A stretch of DNA of 64,000 nucleotides, taken from the NCBI GenBank assembly GCA_947568835.1, contig OX387604.1:17947076-18011075 (forward strand), given 5' to 3'. The stretch is from Protonemura montana (lineage: Eukaryota; Arthropoda; Insecta; Plecoptera; Nemouridae). Below the pieces are notes generated by a model. The model was not told the origin of the DNA and ran no database searches. It saw only the letters and a program-made list of their open reading frames with translations. The first letter of the stretch is position 1. Every line of letters begins with the position of its first letter. Positions 1 through 12,800 of the stretch are shown here, in pieces. A program made the translations under genes and the position numbers.

Positions 1-455
1 AAAATGTCACTCTCTTTTGAACGCAACGGCGTTTTCTTTAGAAATGCTTCCACTTGTAATTTAAGCTAATGTTTATACTTATAGCAGTGGCAAGTTTAAG
101 CAGGCGTAACTATTCACCGCATTTTGATTTGGATTGCATTGCGAGCGCAAACAGGTAATTATGTTACACGATGTTGATCACCCATTACAGATTCCTGCCG
201 CGATGAAGGTGTGACGGCCAAATGTCTCTAATGATATAAAATACATTGAAGTGTAATTTCTTTAAGTGCATAATTAAATTATAATTGGTAGTATCAGAAG
301 AAAGGTAATGTGGCTGCAGTAACGAGGAAGGGTTTGAAACAAGTTGTATTCAGTTAATCAGTGACAACAACCACGACCTAATCCAACCTAAAGAACCTGT
401 CATTCAATTTCCGCGAGTTCATAAGCTTTATGGTAACTCACCGCGGAAAACTTAC
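1..455. other. Left edge: intron of the peroxidase gene
   Basis: A donor, gtaagt on the minus strand, begins at 455. From there to the window edge no further peroxidase exon and no other coding signal is seen. Confidence 0.5.
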
Positions 456-2997
456 TCATCTTAGACGTTGGGGTGTGCGTCATGTCATGTTCGACGAAGC
501 GTGCCCATTCAACCAACGCCAACGTCTTGTCTTCTCCTAGGTTGTAACCGACGTTCGAGAGACGACTGCTGATCAGCCTGGCGCTGGGCAGGGGCCTGCC
601 CTTGAAATCTTCCCGCGGGAGGAGCATGGAGTCCCCGTACTCGGGGACTATCAGGCGACGGTAGCCCGAATGCGCTGCGCCGGCATCGACTCGTGGTAAC
701 AGGGGGTGGTTGCAAGAACCGTCCAGCGACCGATATTTGTATGACTTGGCACAGCGATCTGTGCTCAACTCTGGAGAGGAGCACTTTGTGCCGAGCGAAG
801 TTGTTTTTAGATTGAGCGTAGATATGTATTTAGCACACCGATCTTTGTTCAATCCAAACCTAAAAGCAAGCAAATACTTATCTTTGGCTGTGGCATTGGG
901 TTCGTGAAGCAATTCAGTTTTAAGCCAAGCCAAGCCAAGCCAAGCCAAGCCAAGCCAAGCCAAGCCAAGCAAACCAGAAGCCACACTGTAGCTGCAGCAG
1001 CTGACCTACCTCCTGCAGTGGCTATGTGCCAGGTGTTGTGAAGCCTTGACAGCGATGAGCGCGTCTCTGCCCTTGGCGAGGGCGTTAGACCCGGGGTACG
1101 AGTCAATCAGCAGTGAGTGTGAAGGTGTCCCGTGGGGCACAGTCACCCCTGCTCCTTCCAAGTTTGCCTCCAGCCTTGACATCCTCGCCACGGTGTCCTT
1201 GGCGAAAAGGATCGACGCCTCCAGGTCACGGGGTCCTGGTTTCAGGCTGCCTTTCAGGGGACCTTTCCTGATGACCTCCGATCCCGACTTTGTCGCCACA
1301 TGACGCTTTTCGAAGAGCTTACTGCACTCCACTACCCCTTCTGAAAAAAAGGTGCTAACTTCACTTTGCGCAATATGTGGTTTTCAACACAAGTGATATT
1401 AATTAGTTAATGATTAAGTGACAAGTGTTTTAATTAGCGATATTATTTGGCGATTCTATCTAAAATGTAGAAAATTCCGCGTTATTTCCGACGTCCATCA
1501 CGATGTGTCAGCGTAGGTGTAATTGTCTCTTCATACTCAGTCCTTGAAACCGATCTGCGTTTTTCTCGCCATGATAGACATTGTTTGGTATTTGTCTACT
1601 TTTTTTGGTACTATGATTTAAAAAAAGGGGGGGGGGGGGGAAGGACCAATAATCAAATTCTAATTTAAACAGGGTTTTAACCTGTTCCATACCTTTTTTT
1701 TCTGAAAGGAAAAGCAGTTCTACAGGAATTTTCGGGAAAATGAAAATTTTGGAAATTTTCTTTCATTGACCAAAATTTCTTTGATACACTATTTTCGTCT
1801 GGAATTGAAAATTTTAGTAGGATCTCAATCAGTAGTACTGTTACATGCTAGTGGTATTTAACACGCGAATTTCGAATGGAAGAGATTAAACTTCAAGTAC
1901 AACAACTACCAGCTATAACCTGTTAGAATATGTTTTTCCCGTTTTCCTGAAACCAAATAATTTAGATCGTAAAATTTGGTTTCAAAAAGTGTTGTAAATT
2001 TAATATCACGATTCACTAACGTCTAGCTAAAATAACATAGCAAGCAATCAAGTGGAATATATTTTCCTCCATCTTCCTCATATTTACCGCAAAAAGGTAA
2101 CTTTGTCATCATTTCTACAAGAAAGTAGTGGTCTGTCGACTGACAGCCAAGTAGTTATTTTCTAGTGTTAATTCCAGTTATCTCTTTCCTGTTATTAATC
2201 CAGTGACTCTATACTTAGTCGTATCCATGAAAGCTCGGTAAAAAGGTTTGAAAGACAATAAGAGTTCTCCAATAACTGAAATGGTAAGAGCAACACCCGT
2301 GACAGGTCGAAAAAGGGGTTTGAGTTTCCGAGAAGGTACACATTTTTGATAGGTTATTAATGTGTATAATAAAAAACAACTCTGCCCATTGCACGTATTT
2401 GCAATTTAAACAATATTTTATATTGACAACATTTTACTGTCACATTTATTGTCTCTCGGCTTTTGTGACCAAGATGGTGATTGGTACACAACGGCGATCA
2501 AGACTTTAGAATAACTTTAGAGTTCGTTATTGGTATCTGTTTTACACGTTCTGCCGATTTTTTCATACAGCCCCCCATCACTACCTCCTTTTTGCACTCC
2601 TTGCACGATGTAAGTGTTTACCAACTTGTTGCGCGGGTTGAGGAAAAGCACCAGAATTGCATTTACTTTTTTCTGCACCCTTGGGGACAACTCAGAACCC
2701 CCAATTTTAAGTTAATTTATACCTTTACTGTAAAAAAAAAAAAAACATGAAATGAAATTGGAATTGAAACCCCGGATAAGTGAATGCCAGGAACGGGCAC
2801 ATTTTTTTTCCAGTGCAGTGTGTGCCTGTAATCCGTATCACTTGCACCCCTGCCAACCCCAGATGAAACTCACCTGATTTTTGGGCATTCAATCGTGGAA
2901 TTTTGAAACTGGGAGACGACGCAAGTACGTCAATCTGAGTCCCAAGCGTTGCCACAACAACAACAACAGCAACTGCAAGCGCGGACGTGAAAGTCAT
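456..2997 (-). CDS. Animal haem peroxidase (peroxinectin/chorion peroxidase-like), 5' part only
   Basis: Three coding exons are visible on the minus strand: 2997-2874 (start ATG, then a hydrophobic Ala/Val-rich signal peptide), 1340-1010 (propeptide, with DLEASILFAKDTVARMSRLE and a gene-family-like 'KASQHLA' end) and 763-456. Phases agree: exon 1 ends one base into a codon, exon 2 ends two bases into one, and exon 3 starts with the single base needed if the acceptor is at 765-764. Exon 3 carries the peroxidase start signature YRSLDGSCN, then RPLPSARLIS and the distal-histidine motif WARFVEHDMTHTP. The family oxidises small substrates with hydrogen peroxide, usually outside the cell or in the egg shell. 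An acceptor at 3010-3009 implies a 5' UTR exon further right. The proximal histidine and C-terminal half would lie left of the window. In the active-site motif the usual Gln and haem-linking Asp are replaced by Arg and Glu. Confidence 0.85.
923..971. repeat. (AAGCC)n pentamer array in a peroxidase intron
   Basis: Nearly perfect tandem copies of the 5-mer aagcc (about nine to ten units) lie within the peroxidase intron 1009-764. The reading frame open across it on the minus strand (AWLGL repeats) is a by-product of the array, not part of the protein. Confidence 0.9.
1341..2873. other. Peroxidase intron 1
   Basis: AT-rich intron between the signal-peptide exon and the propeptide exon, bounded on the minus strand by the donor gtgagt (2873) and a pyrimidine-rich acceptor ending at 1341. 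It holds a 14-base G homopolymer at 1627-1640 and no coding signal. Confidence 0.7.
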
Positions 2998-4499
2998 ACT
3001 TGATTCTCCTGAAAGCAAAATATGTGAATGATATTTTACTTTTATATGAGAAAGCAAGGCAAGGCAATACAAACCTATCTCACCCTCATTACGAAGTGCA
3101 ATGCAGATCAGAATGCATTGTCAAACGTGTTAGATAAACTCGCTCTATGATTTCAAGGCAAAGTCAGTAATTTTACAAAAAGTATTTTATATCCTTACAC
3201 GGGTCAAGACAGCTGATAGCAATTCACATCGCGTCCATAAATCTAGACCAATTAACTGCACCTTTATGAAACGCCGATTTTCAATATTTCAAATTAATCG
3301 AGAAAGACTTTTCACGTGTCTTGCCGCCAGAGAAATGCGCTTGGTTCACGTTTGATTTCGAAACAGTGATTGAAATCTCTGCGTACACTCACTCCCAGAT
3401 CTGTGCCAGTCGTGGAGTTGTTGGAAAAATCTGGATTGCACTGGACGTAGCCACACGTTCTGATACAAGTATCTTTGTATTACAAACAGCACGGTCCAAC
3501 GCTCGAAGAAAGGTGTCTATGACGGAGATCTTCTGTTAGAATCTCGGTTGCCAACGAACACCAGCCAACTGTCATCTTCGAAGCAGTGGTTCAGTACTTG
3601 ACTCAAAATGCCGAGTAGTTTTTAACCGTCTTGTTTACGTAGCACGCACCAAGAATACGAATAGCTTTTAAGAGTCACGATCTCTTGCGTAAATCAAAAG
3701 CTCCGAAGATGCGTATGCCAGTTGACCTTCCGATATTGTAAACAAAAAAAGGACATTATTTAAGTTATCAATAAGCCGAAACCTCAAGTAAAGGTCATAT
3801 GAAGTGAATTATTTGAAAGTATCCACAATTTTGTTTCTTAATGCCCTACATGATTACCTAAAATAGTAAAGTGTAATTTTTAAACGTCAGTATCAACAAT
3901 TTCACATCACTTTCATTATGCTCAAACTTTGCTTGGCATAGTTAATCTATAAGATAATTTTCATTGTTATTAAAAATTGCAACAGCATTTCCATATTATT
4001 AAAATCATGCTTCTCGTTATCAATTACACTTCGTTTGTTACCAACAATTGGATTTAATTTGTATACGTCAACGTCCTAGGGATTTTGATGTTGGCTGAGT
4101 CTTGAGACTTGGAACAATGGTTTGGAACAAAGACTAAGAACAAGACTTGGAACAAAGGCTTGGGAAAGGGACTTGTGGCAGAGGCATGCAGCTGAGCTGA
4201 CTTGATTCGGGGGCTGTATTTGCCGAGAAAATTATGTTCTAAAAATGAAACAACAGAAACAAATGATATCTTTCTTCCGTTCACCTGCAGTGAGTACGTT
4301 TTAATGAACACTTGCCCGCAAACTGGTTCAGTTTATGCATCGATCAATCCAGAGAATGACAACCAAGTGTTGACACCACCATGACACCTAAACATTGTAG
4401 ATCAGCTTACCTTTTGCATCAGATATATGTGAAACTCGATGTTCTTTGATAGTTGTGGTAATTAGGCTCTTTTAAGATGGGTTTGCAGTCCTAAAAATT

Positions 4500-4640
4500 A
4501 CTGAATTGCACTGTTTTGGACTATGTTGCACTACGTTGGGCTAAGTTGGACTACGTTGGACTTCGTCGGGCGATGTTGAACTATGTTGAAATTTGTTGAA
4601 CTATGTTGAACTAAGTTAGACTATTTTGAACTAGTCCTTA
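4500..4640. repeat. Degenerate short tandem repeat around 'gttgaactat'
   Basis: Repeated variants of gttggacta and gttgaacta, spaced about 10 to 15 bp, cover roughly 140 bp. No coding role is visible. Confidence 0.7.
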
Positions 4641-6374
4641 GGATCTATTTTCCAATAAGTGTTCACACCAAAGTATCATCTTGGTGTCAATATAGCTTCA
4701 CAAGCTGATATCCCAATAAACGCGTTTGCACTGTTATCACTACCAATCGAATGTGAGTGCAGAATGAAGCAGACAGATACAAAAACAAGGTTTGTATATC
4801 ACTTATCACCCAGGTTCCAAATTCCAGATCCTGTTGACTTGTCAGAGGCCCATTAACAAAAAGAAACAATTACCAAAAAAAAAAACACATCTCCGAATTT
4901 GTAAGCAAAATTCTAGCATCTGGATTGAATGGGTAATTGATCTTGATTGATCAATTTATTGACTAATCGATTACCCTGATTAGGTCGGGTGCAAGTCCAT
5001 ATAAGATACATCATCATTTCAACACTTCATTGACGTAAATGCACTTGTTACACCAGCTGTGCAATTCTTCCTGGAAATGCATTTTTGCATAATCGCAAGA
5101 TCAATGACGGCATTGCAAGACAACAACAAGTCGAGAAGTAAATGAGATGAAAGGCATGAGCAAAGACCGGCATGAGATTGTTGTGATTGTAAGCAATAAG
5201 TATAACTTTATGTATGAATGCAACTAGCGCACAAATCACGACGCACATTTAAATATCTCGAGCAATCGCTAAATGCCATTACTAAAGTAACAAATGTGCT
5301 CGTGCACGAGTACTGAATTGAAGCTAAGCTCGAAACTAGTCACAAAAGTGTAAAAAATGTGCTAAAAAAACTGACAACTAAGGTGATATTTATGACTGGA
5401 AACTGCGACGGAGAGTGAATGGGCTAGTGCGGTCAATATTTTCGGGACCTTGCACAGTATGAGACCCCTGCTCTACGAATACCCATGGTTAAAACCCGTT
5501 AAAATAAACTTAGTGATCAGTTAATTTAAAATCGTACCAGGGAAGCAGCATGAACCTGTCAAAAACGGCCTAAATATACCTTTGTCTGCTGCTCTCGCTA
5601 CCCAACTGAATTGCGAAGCTGTTGTGTTAGTAATATATCTATATTATAACATTAATAAAGTAATATTATTTATATAGAGGTGAGTCCGGGTGCCCCGTAC
5701 CCGACCTTTGCGTCGAGCTCCCCGAGCACGTCGGAAATCCAGCTAACACCGGTGAGCTTCCTCCCCCCCACCCAGAAATTTACCCGATTGCCCGATAGCC
5801 CAGTCAGGCCCTGCTGGCAAAAATTAAATTCTAGAAGGTCCTTTCACAAAGTTCTCAAAGAACCCGTTGCAATTTTTCACATGCCATCTCGGCATACAAT
5901 TCAATTGGTGTGTATTTTAAGCAATTTATATGATGTCCGGAGATAAGAGATGCCGATGTGGTACTAGATAGACAAGGCAAGGTAAATTCGCATGGATACC
6001 ATTGAAAATGCCAATTTTTCTTAACTGCATTCATTCTGTTGAAACAGCAGCTCTTGGCTGCTAACAACTTTCAGTGGACTCATCATTTCTCCGGCAACTT
6101 ATTTTAATATTGATTTTGATAGGCGAAAAAAGGCAATTGATTTGGCTGCTATATCTGGTCATAAACTGGCTGCAATTTCAAGAGTTGTTCAATGCAGTTA
6201 TAAGACGTCATTACACTAGTGCCCCAGGCTAGACGTCAAAACAGTTTGCCTATCACTTTGTAAGGCAGTTTGCATATATTCAGGCACAGTAACACATGGT
6301 GTGGCGGGTTGCATACATTCAGGCAAAGCAAAGATCACCATGTACATTGGAAACAAGCGGTGTGGAAGAAGCAC

Positions 6375-6605
6375 TAAGGAGGACCAAAAATGACCAAAGA
6401 GCACCAAGGAAAATCAAGGAACATCAGGGAACATCAAAGAACATCAAAGAACACCAAGGAACACCAAGGAACACCAAATAACACCAAAGAACACCAAGGA
6501 ATACCAAGGAATACCAAGGAATACCAAGGAATACCAAGGATTAGAATGAGCACCAATGAGCACCAATGAGTACCAAGGAGCACCAAGGAGCACCAAGGAG
6601 TATCC
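6375..6605. repeat. 10-bp minisatellite (ACCAAGGAAC/ATACCAAGGA type)
   Basis: Successive 10-bp units such as acaccaagga, ataccaagga and gcaccaatga run for about 230 bp, with unit sequence drifting along the array. The short reading frame through it (KNIKEHQGT) is created by the repeat. Confidence 0.85.
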
Positions 6606-6907
6606 ATGAGTTGACTCCGGTCATTGTCTCAGTACTTTTTTCTTTTTAGACACATAGAATTTTGGAATTTCATGACTTAAAGCAACTTAACCGACAAAAT
6701 TATCTCAATCACACAAATTTAATTATTCACCAAAACCATGCAACTTTCATTGGTTACTGCATCTGGTTTGCTTTGAGACAAACGACAAAACTATTGGTAG
6801 AAAACACAATATCAGACGTTTATCTGACTTCTTGTGACGAGCCGCCGACATTTACTTGTCTTAGAGAAATTATACAAATGAAATAAATGCTTCCTGTTTT
6901 TACTGAC

Positions 6908-7108
6908 CTGGATTCTGGTGCACTGATAGGATTGACTTCACTGTAAGATGCAACTTGAAGAAAGGCTTTGACCATGACAACAGCAAGCGTATTTTGAAAG
7001 AAGGAATTGCAACGTTCTTCGGCGTGTAGCTTCGCGCTCGTTTCTTGATTGAGTGTCTGAATGAGTTCCTGAATGAGTGCCCGAACCCAACTAGACTTCG
7101 TCACTCCC
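6908..7108 (-). other. Candidate internal exon, unrecognised protein
   Basis: On the minus strand a 201-bp open stretch is flanked by a good acceptor (ttgtgtaacag, ending 7109) and a good donor (CAG|gtcagt, from 6907). It encodes about 66 residues, including WVRALIQELIQTLNQ and VVMVKAFLQVASYSEVNP, which look like an amphipathic helix followed by a hydrophobic segment. It starts with one base of a split codon and ends with two. I do not recognise the family and found no partner exon. It could be an exon of a minus-strand gene upstream of the peroxidase, or a chance open frame. Confidence 0.35.
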
Positions 7109-7784
7109 CTGTTACACAAGAAAATGGTAAGGAAGTAATCACCAAAATGAGTCAACGGGTCTACGGCTGGGTCTGGTCTCATATTCAGGAAAATCCGACA
7201 CCATTTTGATGTGACCACTTATCCGAGCAATCCAGTTGGTCAGTAACCACGACGGATATGAGACACCTACTCCTCTAATTACGATATGTGTCATATCACT
7301 TATAATTTGTATCCCCTTCTTATAAACTAATTAAAAAAGAGGATTTTATTTATCAATTTAAATTAACTACTGCGGTCAATATTCTAACTGTGATTTCTGC
7401 GATACCTGAAGATAAAATCGATAAGTATATTCAAACTTATTAAGAAATAAATCTAGTTTTCTTCAGCTGGGCTATGAATTATTTGTTTTAGTTTTACAAT
7501 TGGTCCCGAGGGCTATGGACTGTATGTACCTTTGGCATTACTGGTTCAATTGCGTTGGTGATTAATGTCGAAGAATGATCTTAGTCTAGCTTAGAAGGAA
7601 GTAGAGGAACCCTGAACGGCGCATTATCTACTTCCGTCGAAAAGTGTTTAGCCGAAGAATGATGCCAAACGGTTTACTATCGTTCGTATTCACTGCGGAA
7701 GTTGCATTTTATTATATTTTCTGCGATACGTACCATCTTGCCTGTCAGCGAAAAAAGTAGCTCACTAAAACGTTGATATTGAAT

Positions 7785-8226
7785 TTTGTGGTGTTTAACG
7801 ACGCACTGTTTTGTCAACTGGCCCTGCGGCGCTGGTCTAATGGTGTCGGTGAATGAATGGATGATGGTGATGAGGATGAACCTAACCTAGCCTAGAAGGA
7901 AGGGGAGGAAACCCGGTGCCGGCACGTAGCCTACTCTTGTCGAAGAGCACCAAGGGACCACCGGCTTAACGTCCCTTCCGAAGGACGGTACAACTTGAAC
8001 AGCAGGATTCCTCCACAAATACATGCCATCGAGAGGTTGATGAGCAAGGCGAATAAAATTGCTGTACTAACTTTCATCCCTCCATGACCTCTTCCCCGAA
8101 CAGAACTGGTTTTGTGAATGATGGTTACCCATCCATACCTGACTCATCGCAGTGTTGCTTAACTTCGGGAATCTCATGAGAACCGGTGTTTCCAACACGC
8201 CAAACTGTGTGGTCTAAACCACACTA
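7785..8226 (-). mobile_element. SINE with 5S-rRNA-like head (family R1), near full length
   Basis: Read on the minus strand, the copy begins with a head like the 5S rRNA internal promoter region (caccggttctcatgagat, then gaagttaagcaacactgc, then a tatggatgggtaacc box). A body shared with copies at 27.4, 32.7, 43.2, 59.1 and 61.3 kb follows (gtaccgtccttcggaagg, ttgtcgaa-type and cggcaccggg motifs), ending in cagtgcgtcgttaaacacc. The 5S similarity places it in the SINE3 class by structure. About 440 bp. Confidence 0.8.
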
Positions 8227-9853
8227 AAGGGAGGAAAGGAAAGGAAAGGCAGGTAAGGAAAAATATTTCTTACTTGAAACAATAGGATATCTAAGTTAAT
8301 AATCATTTAAATTTATAAAAATTACTGGAAAGGCATTGCCCGTAATTATAATAGCAGTGTTAAATAATCTGTGACGATATCAAATATAATTATGAAAAAA
8401 GTAAGCTGAATCGATCTTGGTATGGATGAACTCATAGTATTGCAAATTAATTATCAGAGCAGATATCTGAAAACTTTTTTGTTTGGTGATCATGTAACGA
8501 ATTAATTGATTTTAAACATCTACTCTAGTTGTACCTAATAGTTTACGGGTTTGGTTAGGCATGGTCAGGTGGGTGGGCTAGTGTCAGGTAACGTGGTTTA
8601 GTGGGTGGGTTGGACAAAATCACTTTATTAAAAAATATCTGTTCATTCTCATGGTCATTGCTCTATCTCCACCCCCCCCCCCCCCCCACACCACCTACCA
8701 CTCCCTTGATTCACTGATATGCTCAGTGGAAACGTACAAGAATTTAACACTATACAACTTACCTCTCCACTTACTCTCATGATTTTTATTTGATGGTTGA
8801 TCTTAAACTAAATGTGAAACTTTTTGCTATGAAATTCAGAGTTTGGGGTAGAAGCAAAAGGTAGGGGTGTGTTCAAAGAAGGAGAATGCTGGCTTCTCGA
8901 AATCTTGGGGTTGTCGGGGATTTGGCTTGAGAAGTTAGATGGATTGTCGGTTCTTGACGGTGACACTGTTTAGGTATGGCACGAACAATAGCGTCAGGTT
9001 GGGTGGTTGTACCGATATTTCGAAGTGTCCGGTTCCTCTTATAATTTTGACAATCTGGCAGGGGTCAGTTCGCTGGCGAGTCTCGCCGAGGCCATGAGGC
9101 GCACATGCGCAAACTGTTGGAGATATTTGCCCTTGGTAGATTCTCAGGGATGCTCTGCAAAACCAAGATAGCGAGCTTGCGGACAGAGGGAAGTAATTAG
9201 GGCATAACTTTTAGCTCAGGGAGATTGATGAACTCGTAATTAACAAAACATTAAAATTTACATAGTTAAATGTAAATTTGTTGTACTGTGGTGTTAAAAT
9301 CGAGACGGGGCATGTGCCCCTTTGCCCCACAGCACCAGCTGCCCTAACCTGCGTCCGAACACAGACCCACAAGTCTCTGACGCAACGACCGCCACACAGC
9401 CTGTTACGTTACAACTATTTAATCGATTTTCATCGTCAACAAACTACAATGCATAGTTACTTACATTAAAAGGAAACTTTCTTAGCAGATAAAACCACCA
9501 TGAAATGTTTTATGCACTTTGGAAGTAAACACAACACGATACATGTACTGACTCCTTCCACATTCCGCGAAACAAAAGATTTCATAATAAAAGTTATTCA
9601 GATCGAATTGTTTGAGATTGGTAAACAACCATTGTGTTATGTTTGCGTTTTTGACAGCTGTTAAGTCTACCTGAGAAATACTGTTCTTATAGAGAACAGC
9701 TCCACAGTGCTAACCAGTTTCGTACCAAATCACGACGTACTAGTTGGCTCATCGGTACCAGTAGCTGACATGCTAAACGTCACGTTTTTTACAGTCATTT
9801 GTTAGTGACGGTATTTTTTCATTCGACAACTGTATTGCAATAAAGACTCAAGC
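8227..9853. other. Intergenic tract upstream of transporter A
   Basis: No gene recognised. It contains a short aaagg-rich stretch just after the SINE, a 16-base C homopolymer at 8672-8687, and otherwise AT-rich sequence. The promoter of transporter A should lie near its right end, but no clear TATA/initiator pair can be assigned. Confidence 0.45.
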
Positions 9854-12800
9854 ATGTTCCTAAAATCAAAATTGAAGAGCTGGTTCTTACAAAGTTCGTT
9901 GAAGGAAAATGGGACAGACGGTCAAATAAATTTGAACAAATCCGGAGCAATGTATGGTAAAATAACTGAAACCATTTCTTATGTGTGACCTGTAAGTATG
10001 TGACTTAAGTTTGGACAGGTATTCATGTTTGAAACATGTGTTTCAGCATCAACCGCCGAACAACAGTATGGACTAAATCACTTCGAACAACGCCACGAAG
10101 AGAAACAACGCCAAAAGGAAGAAGTCGACTTTGAAACTGCAATTTCTGCAGCTGGTAAAAAAGTTATCGTCAATCGAATCTGGGCAGGGCCGACCGCTTT
10201 TTTTGGTTGAAATCGGGATTCATTCGGCCGCCTTTCCCTCTTAAGAAATATATTTTTGAGATTTGTATTAAAAATTAGCTGATGGGGTAGGGGTTTTGCA
10301 TTCTTAAGACAATTTTGAGTCAAGGTTAATTTAGAACAGTCTCTGCTCGTGTTGAGAAAATTCTTGTTGGATTGCATTAAATAGAAGCGACAGCGAGTAA
10401 GCCACTGAACATAGTCAATGAGACCACTGCCGCTCCGGTCATATACGTCACCGTTAAAAATATATTTTTTAACCATTTGTTCATGTTTGATTTTCGTTTG
10501 TTCTCGCTGGACATTTAATTTTGTTTATTTGTTTACGAAGTTTCAAAATTGAAACGGTTATAGCTCATTTGGTGAGTAAGGAGAGATGCATTTGAAAATT
10601 TGCTGATTTTTTAAAACGAAAATACCTCCCTTATAATAATGTCTTTCTGAGCGACCATCAACGTGGCTTATGTCAAAGTCCGGACCTATATCGAAAGTTT
10701 GTGAGAGATTAAAATACAACTAAACATGCCCTATCTCGTTACGAAAGAAGATCAGTGGATGCAAACTCAATAATTGCAAACATTTCGTTTCTCTCCGAGG
10801 TTTTGGCAAGTTCAATTTGCTGCTAATGCTGGCTACGATGCCAGGCATTATGAGCTCTGTATTTGACACGACAGTAGTCTCCTACGTCATGGGCTCAGCG
10901 TCTTGCGAGCTCAACTTATCTAGCCTAGACCAAGGCATACTCAGCGGCATCATCTATGGAGGTAACCAAAGTTTATTCTATCCTGATACTTAGAAACTCG
11001 GATATCTCAAGGTCAGAAGCTCGTAGCATTTCAGGAAACAGACAGCCGTTAGCGATTTTCACAAAGATTCTACCATGTCTCCTTTGGAAAGTAACGTATT
11101 CCTTCGGAGGTATCACATTCGTGAATCCCAAGAATCTTCTGATGTTAAAGTTGACGAAATTACTGCACTTTCAAATGAAATTCATCTTCATCTATCTTTC
11201 CTATCTATTCTATCCAACCTACATATTACATATTTTTTATCCACTGTTCTCCCTCCTGAATTATGACCTTGATTTTGAGTTTTATCTGTAAAACTACATG
11301 ACCTTGCAGGATTTGATATTTAACTGTGGGTGGTCAGCGTTTCCAAGCCTGCACTGAACTTTTTTTTTTTTTTTTTGTGTATGAAACTGTAAATAAGAAA
11401 CTTTTCAACAATTCTGTGTCCTTGGAGAAAAATTAAAGAAGGTGAATATCTTGGGCGATTCTCTGGTTACAGAAGGGAGTTTTACCTCGCCATCTTTCTG
11501 TGCGAAAAAATGGCGTTCTAAACTCATTTTTTGCCGGGGGGGAAATAAACTGGGTTGTCGTTCCAGAAAGAGACATGCGGTTAGCTCCAATCGAAAGAGT
11601 ACAAACTTTGCAACTTTATCTTAATTTAAAGGATTTTAAAAGTGATATTCTAGCTTATATATGGCTCGTATGTAATTCATAACATACCTGGTTGTCCAAC
11701 ATTCACTGAACAGCATGAAATTAAAATCAGTCATTTTCTTTTCGCAACTAGTGCAACCTTTGCGATAGAATCATGGTGTGTTAATAAATCAATCTTAGTT
11801 TTAGAAATACCTTCGTTTATTAGAAGGCAGAAGTCTCGGCGTGATCATGACTTTGCGACATGTTTTATGGGTGCAGTTGTTGACATTGACAGCAGTACTA
11901 TCACTAATGTAGACTTTGTTATTTAATACAAGTATGGCAACACAATTCTGAAGGATTTAAGGAAAAGGTCATTCCGATCCCTTAGATGCTTCTTGTCCTA
12001 AACTCCACAATCTCTTTCAGGGCCAACTCAATCCTCGCCAAACCCTAATATAGAATATCAATTTATCTGGGATCTCAGTTTTATAATACCAACACCATTT
12101 TCGGAAATGTTATCCACTGATAACAAAAGTTATTTTATTTTACTACTACATAACTGTTGTGTAGGTACTTGCACAAAATAATTAAACTACCCAGAAACTG
12201 GCTGGAGTTTCCCTCAATATTAACGCAATGTTTATTTCAGGAATGACTCTGAGTGCTTTTGTCTGGGGCCCTCTGTCAGATTACTTTGGAAGAAAGAACT
12301 TGATGGTGGTCCTTTTCGCCTGCGATGGAATGTGTTGTATCTTAGCAAGCATTGCGCCCACCTTTTGGATGCTCGCAATGTTCAAGTTTCTCGGAGGTTT
12401 CATGTAACTTTCGGTTTATTAATTTGATCTCTTCGCTTTTTTTTTTTCTAATACGTGTCTTTTTTGCAGAATAAGTGGCCCGGGAGCAGCTCTGATTGCG
12501 TTTGTGGCTGAGTACCACTGCGAAAAATATCGATATCCGGCTCTGATGGTGACTGGAATCTACACCTCATTTGGGTTCACTTTGATTCCATGTATAAAAA
12601 AGCATCTTATTTCGAAACTGATTCAACCGCAGCGAAAATACTCTTAAGAAAAGCGTCTTTGAGTGGATATGTTTCGTTCCAGTGCTGGCGTGGTATTTCA
12701 TACCGCAGACCTGGTCAACGAACATCTTCGGACTGATAAACTATAGCCCGTGGAGACTATTCATGACAGTAGCTGCTCTACCCAGCTTGATTGCGGCTAC

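Larger units (their letters stand above)
3012..6907. other. Gene-poor tract with simple repeats
   Basis: No recognisable gene was found. It contains short degenerate tandem repeats around ctatgttgaa at about 4500-4640, a locally GC-rich patch at about 5680-5790, and a degenerate array of accaaggaac/aaggagcacc units at about 6375-6605. Peroxidase promoter or 5' UTR sequence may lie in the first part, but no convincing core promoter can be named. Confidence 0.5.

Noticed and set aside
5680-5946. GC-rich frame with APYPTFASSSPSTSEIQLTP
   Set aside because: A gtgagc donor-like site follows, but no acceptor or partner exon and no family similarity could be seen.
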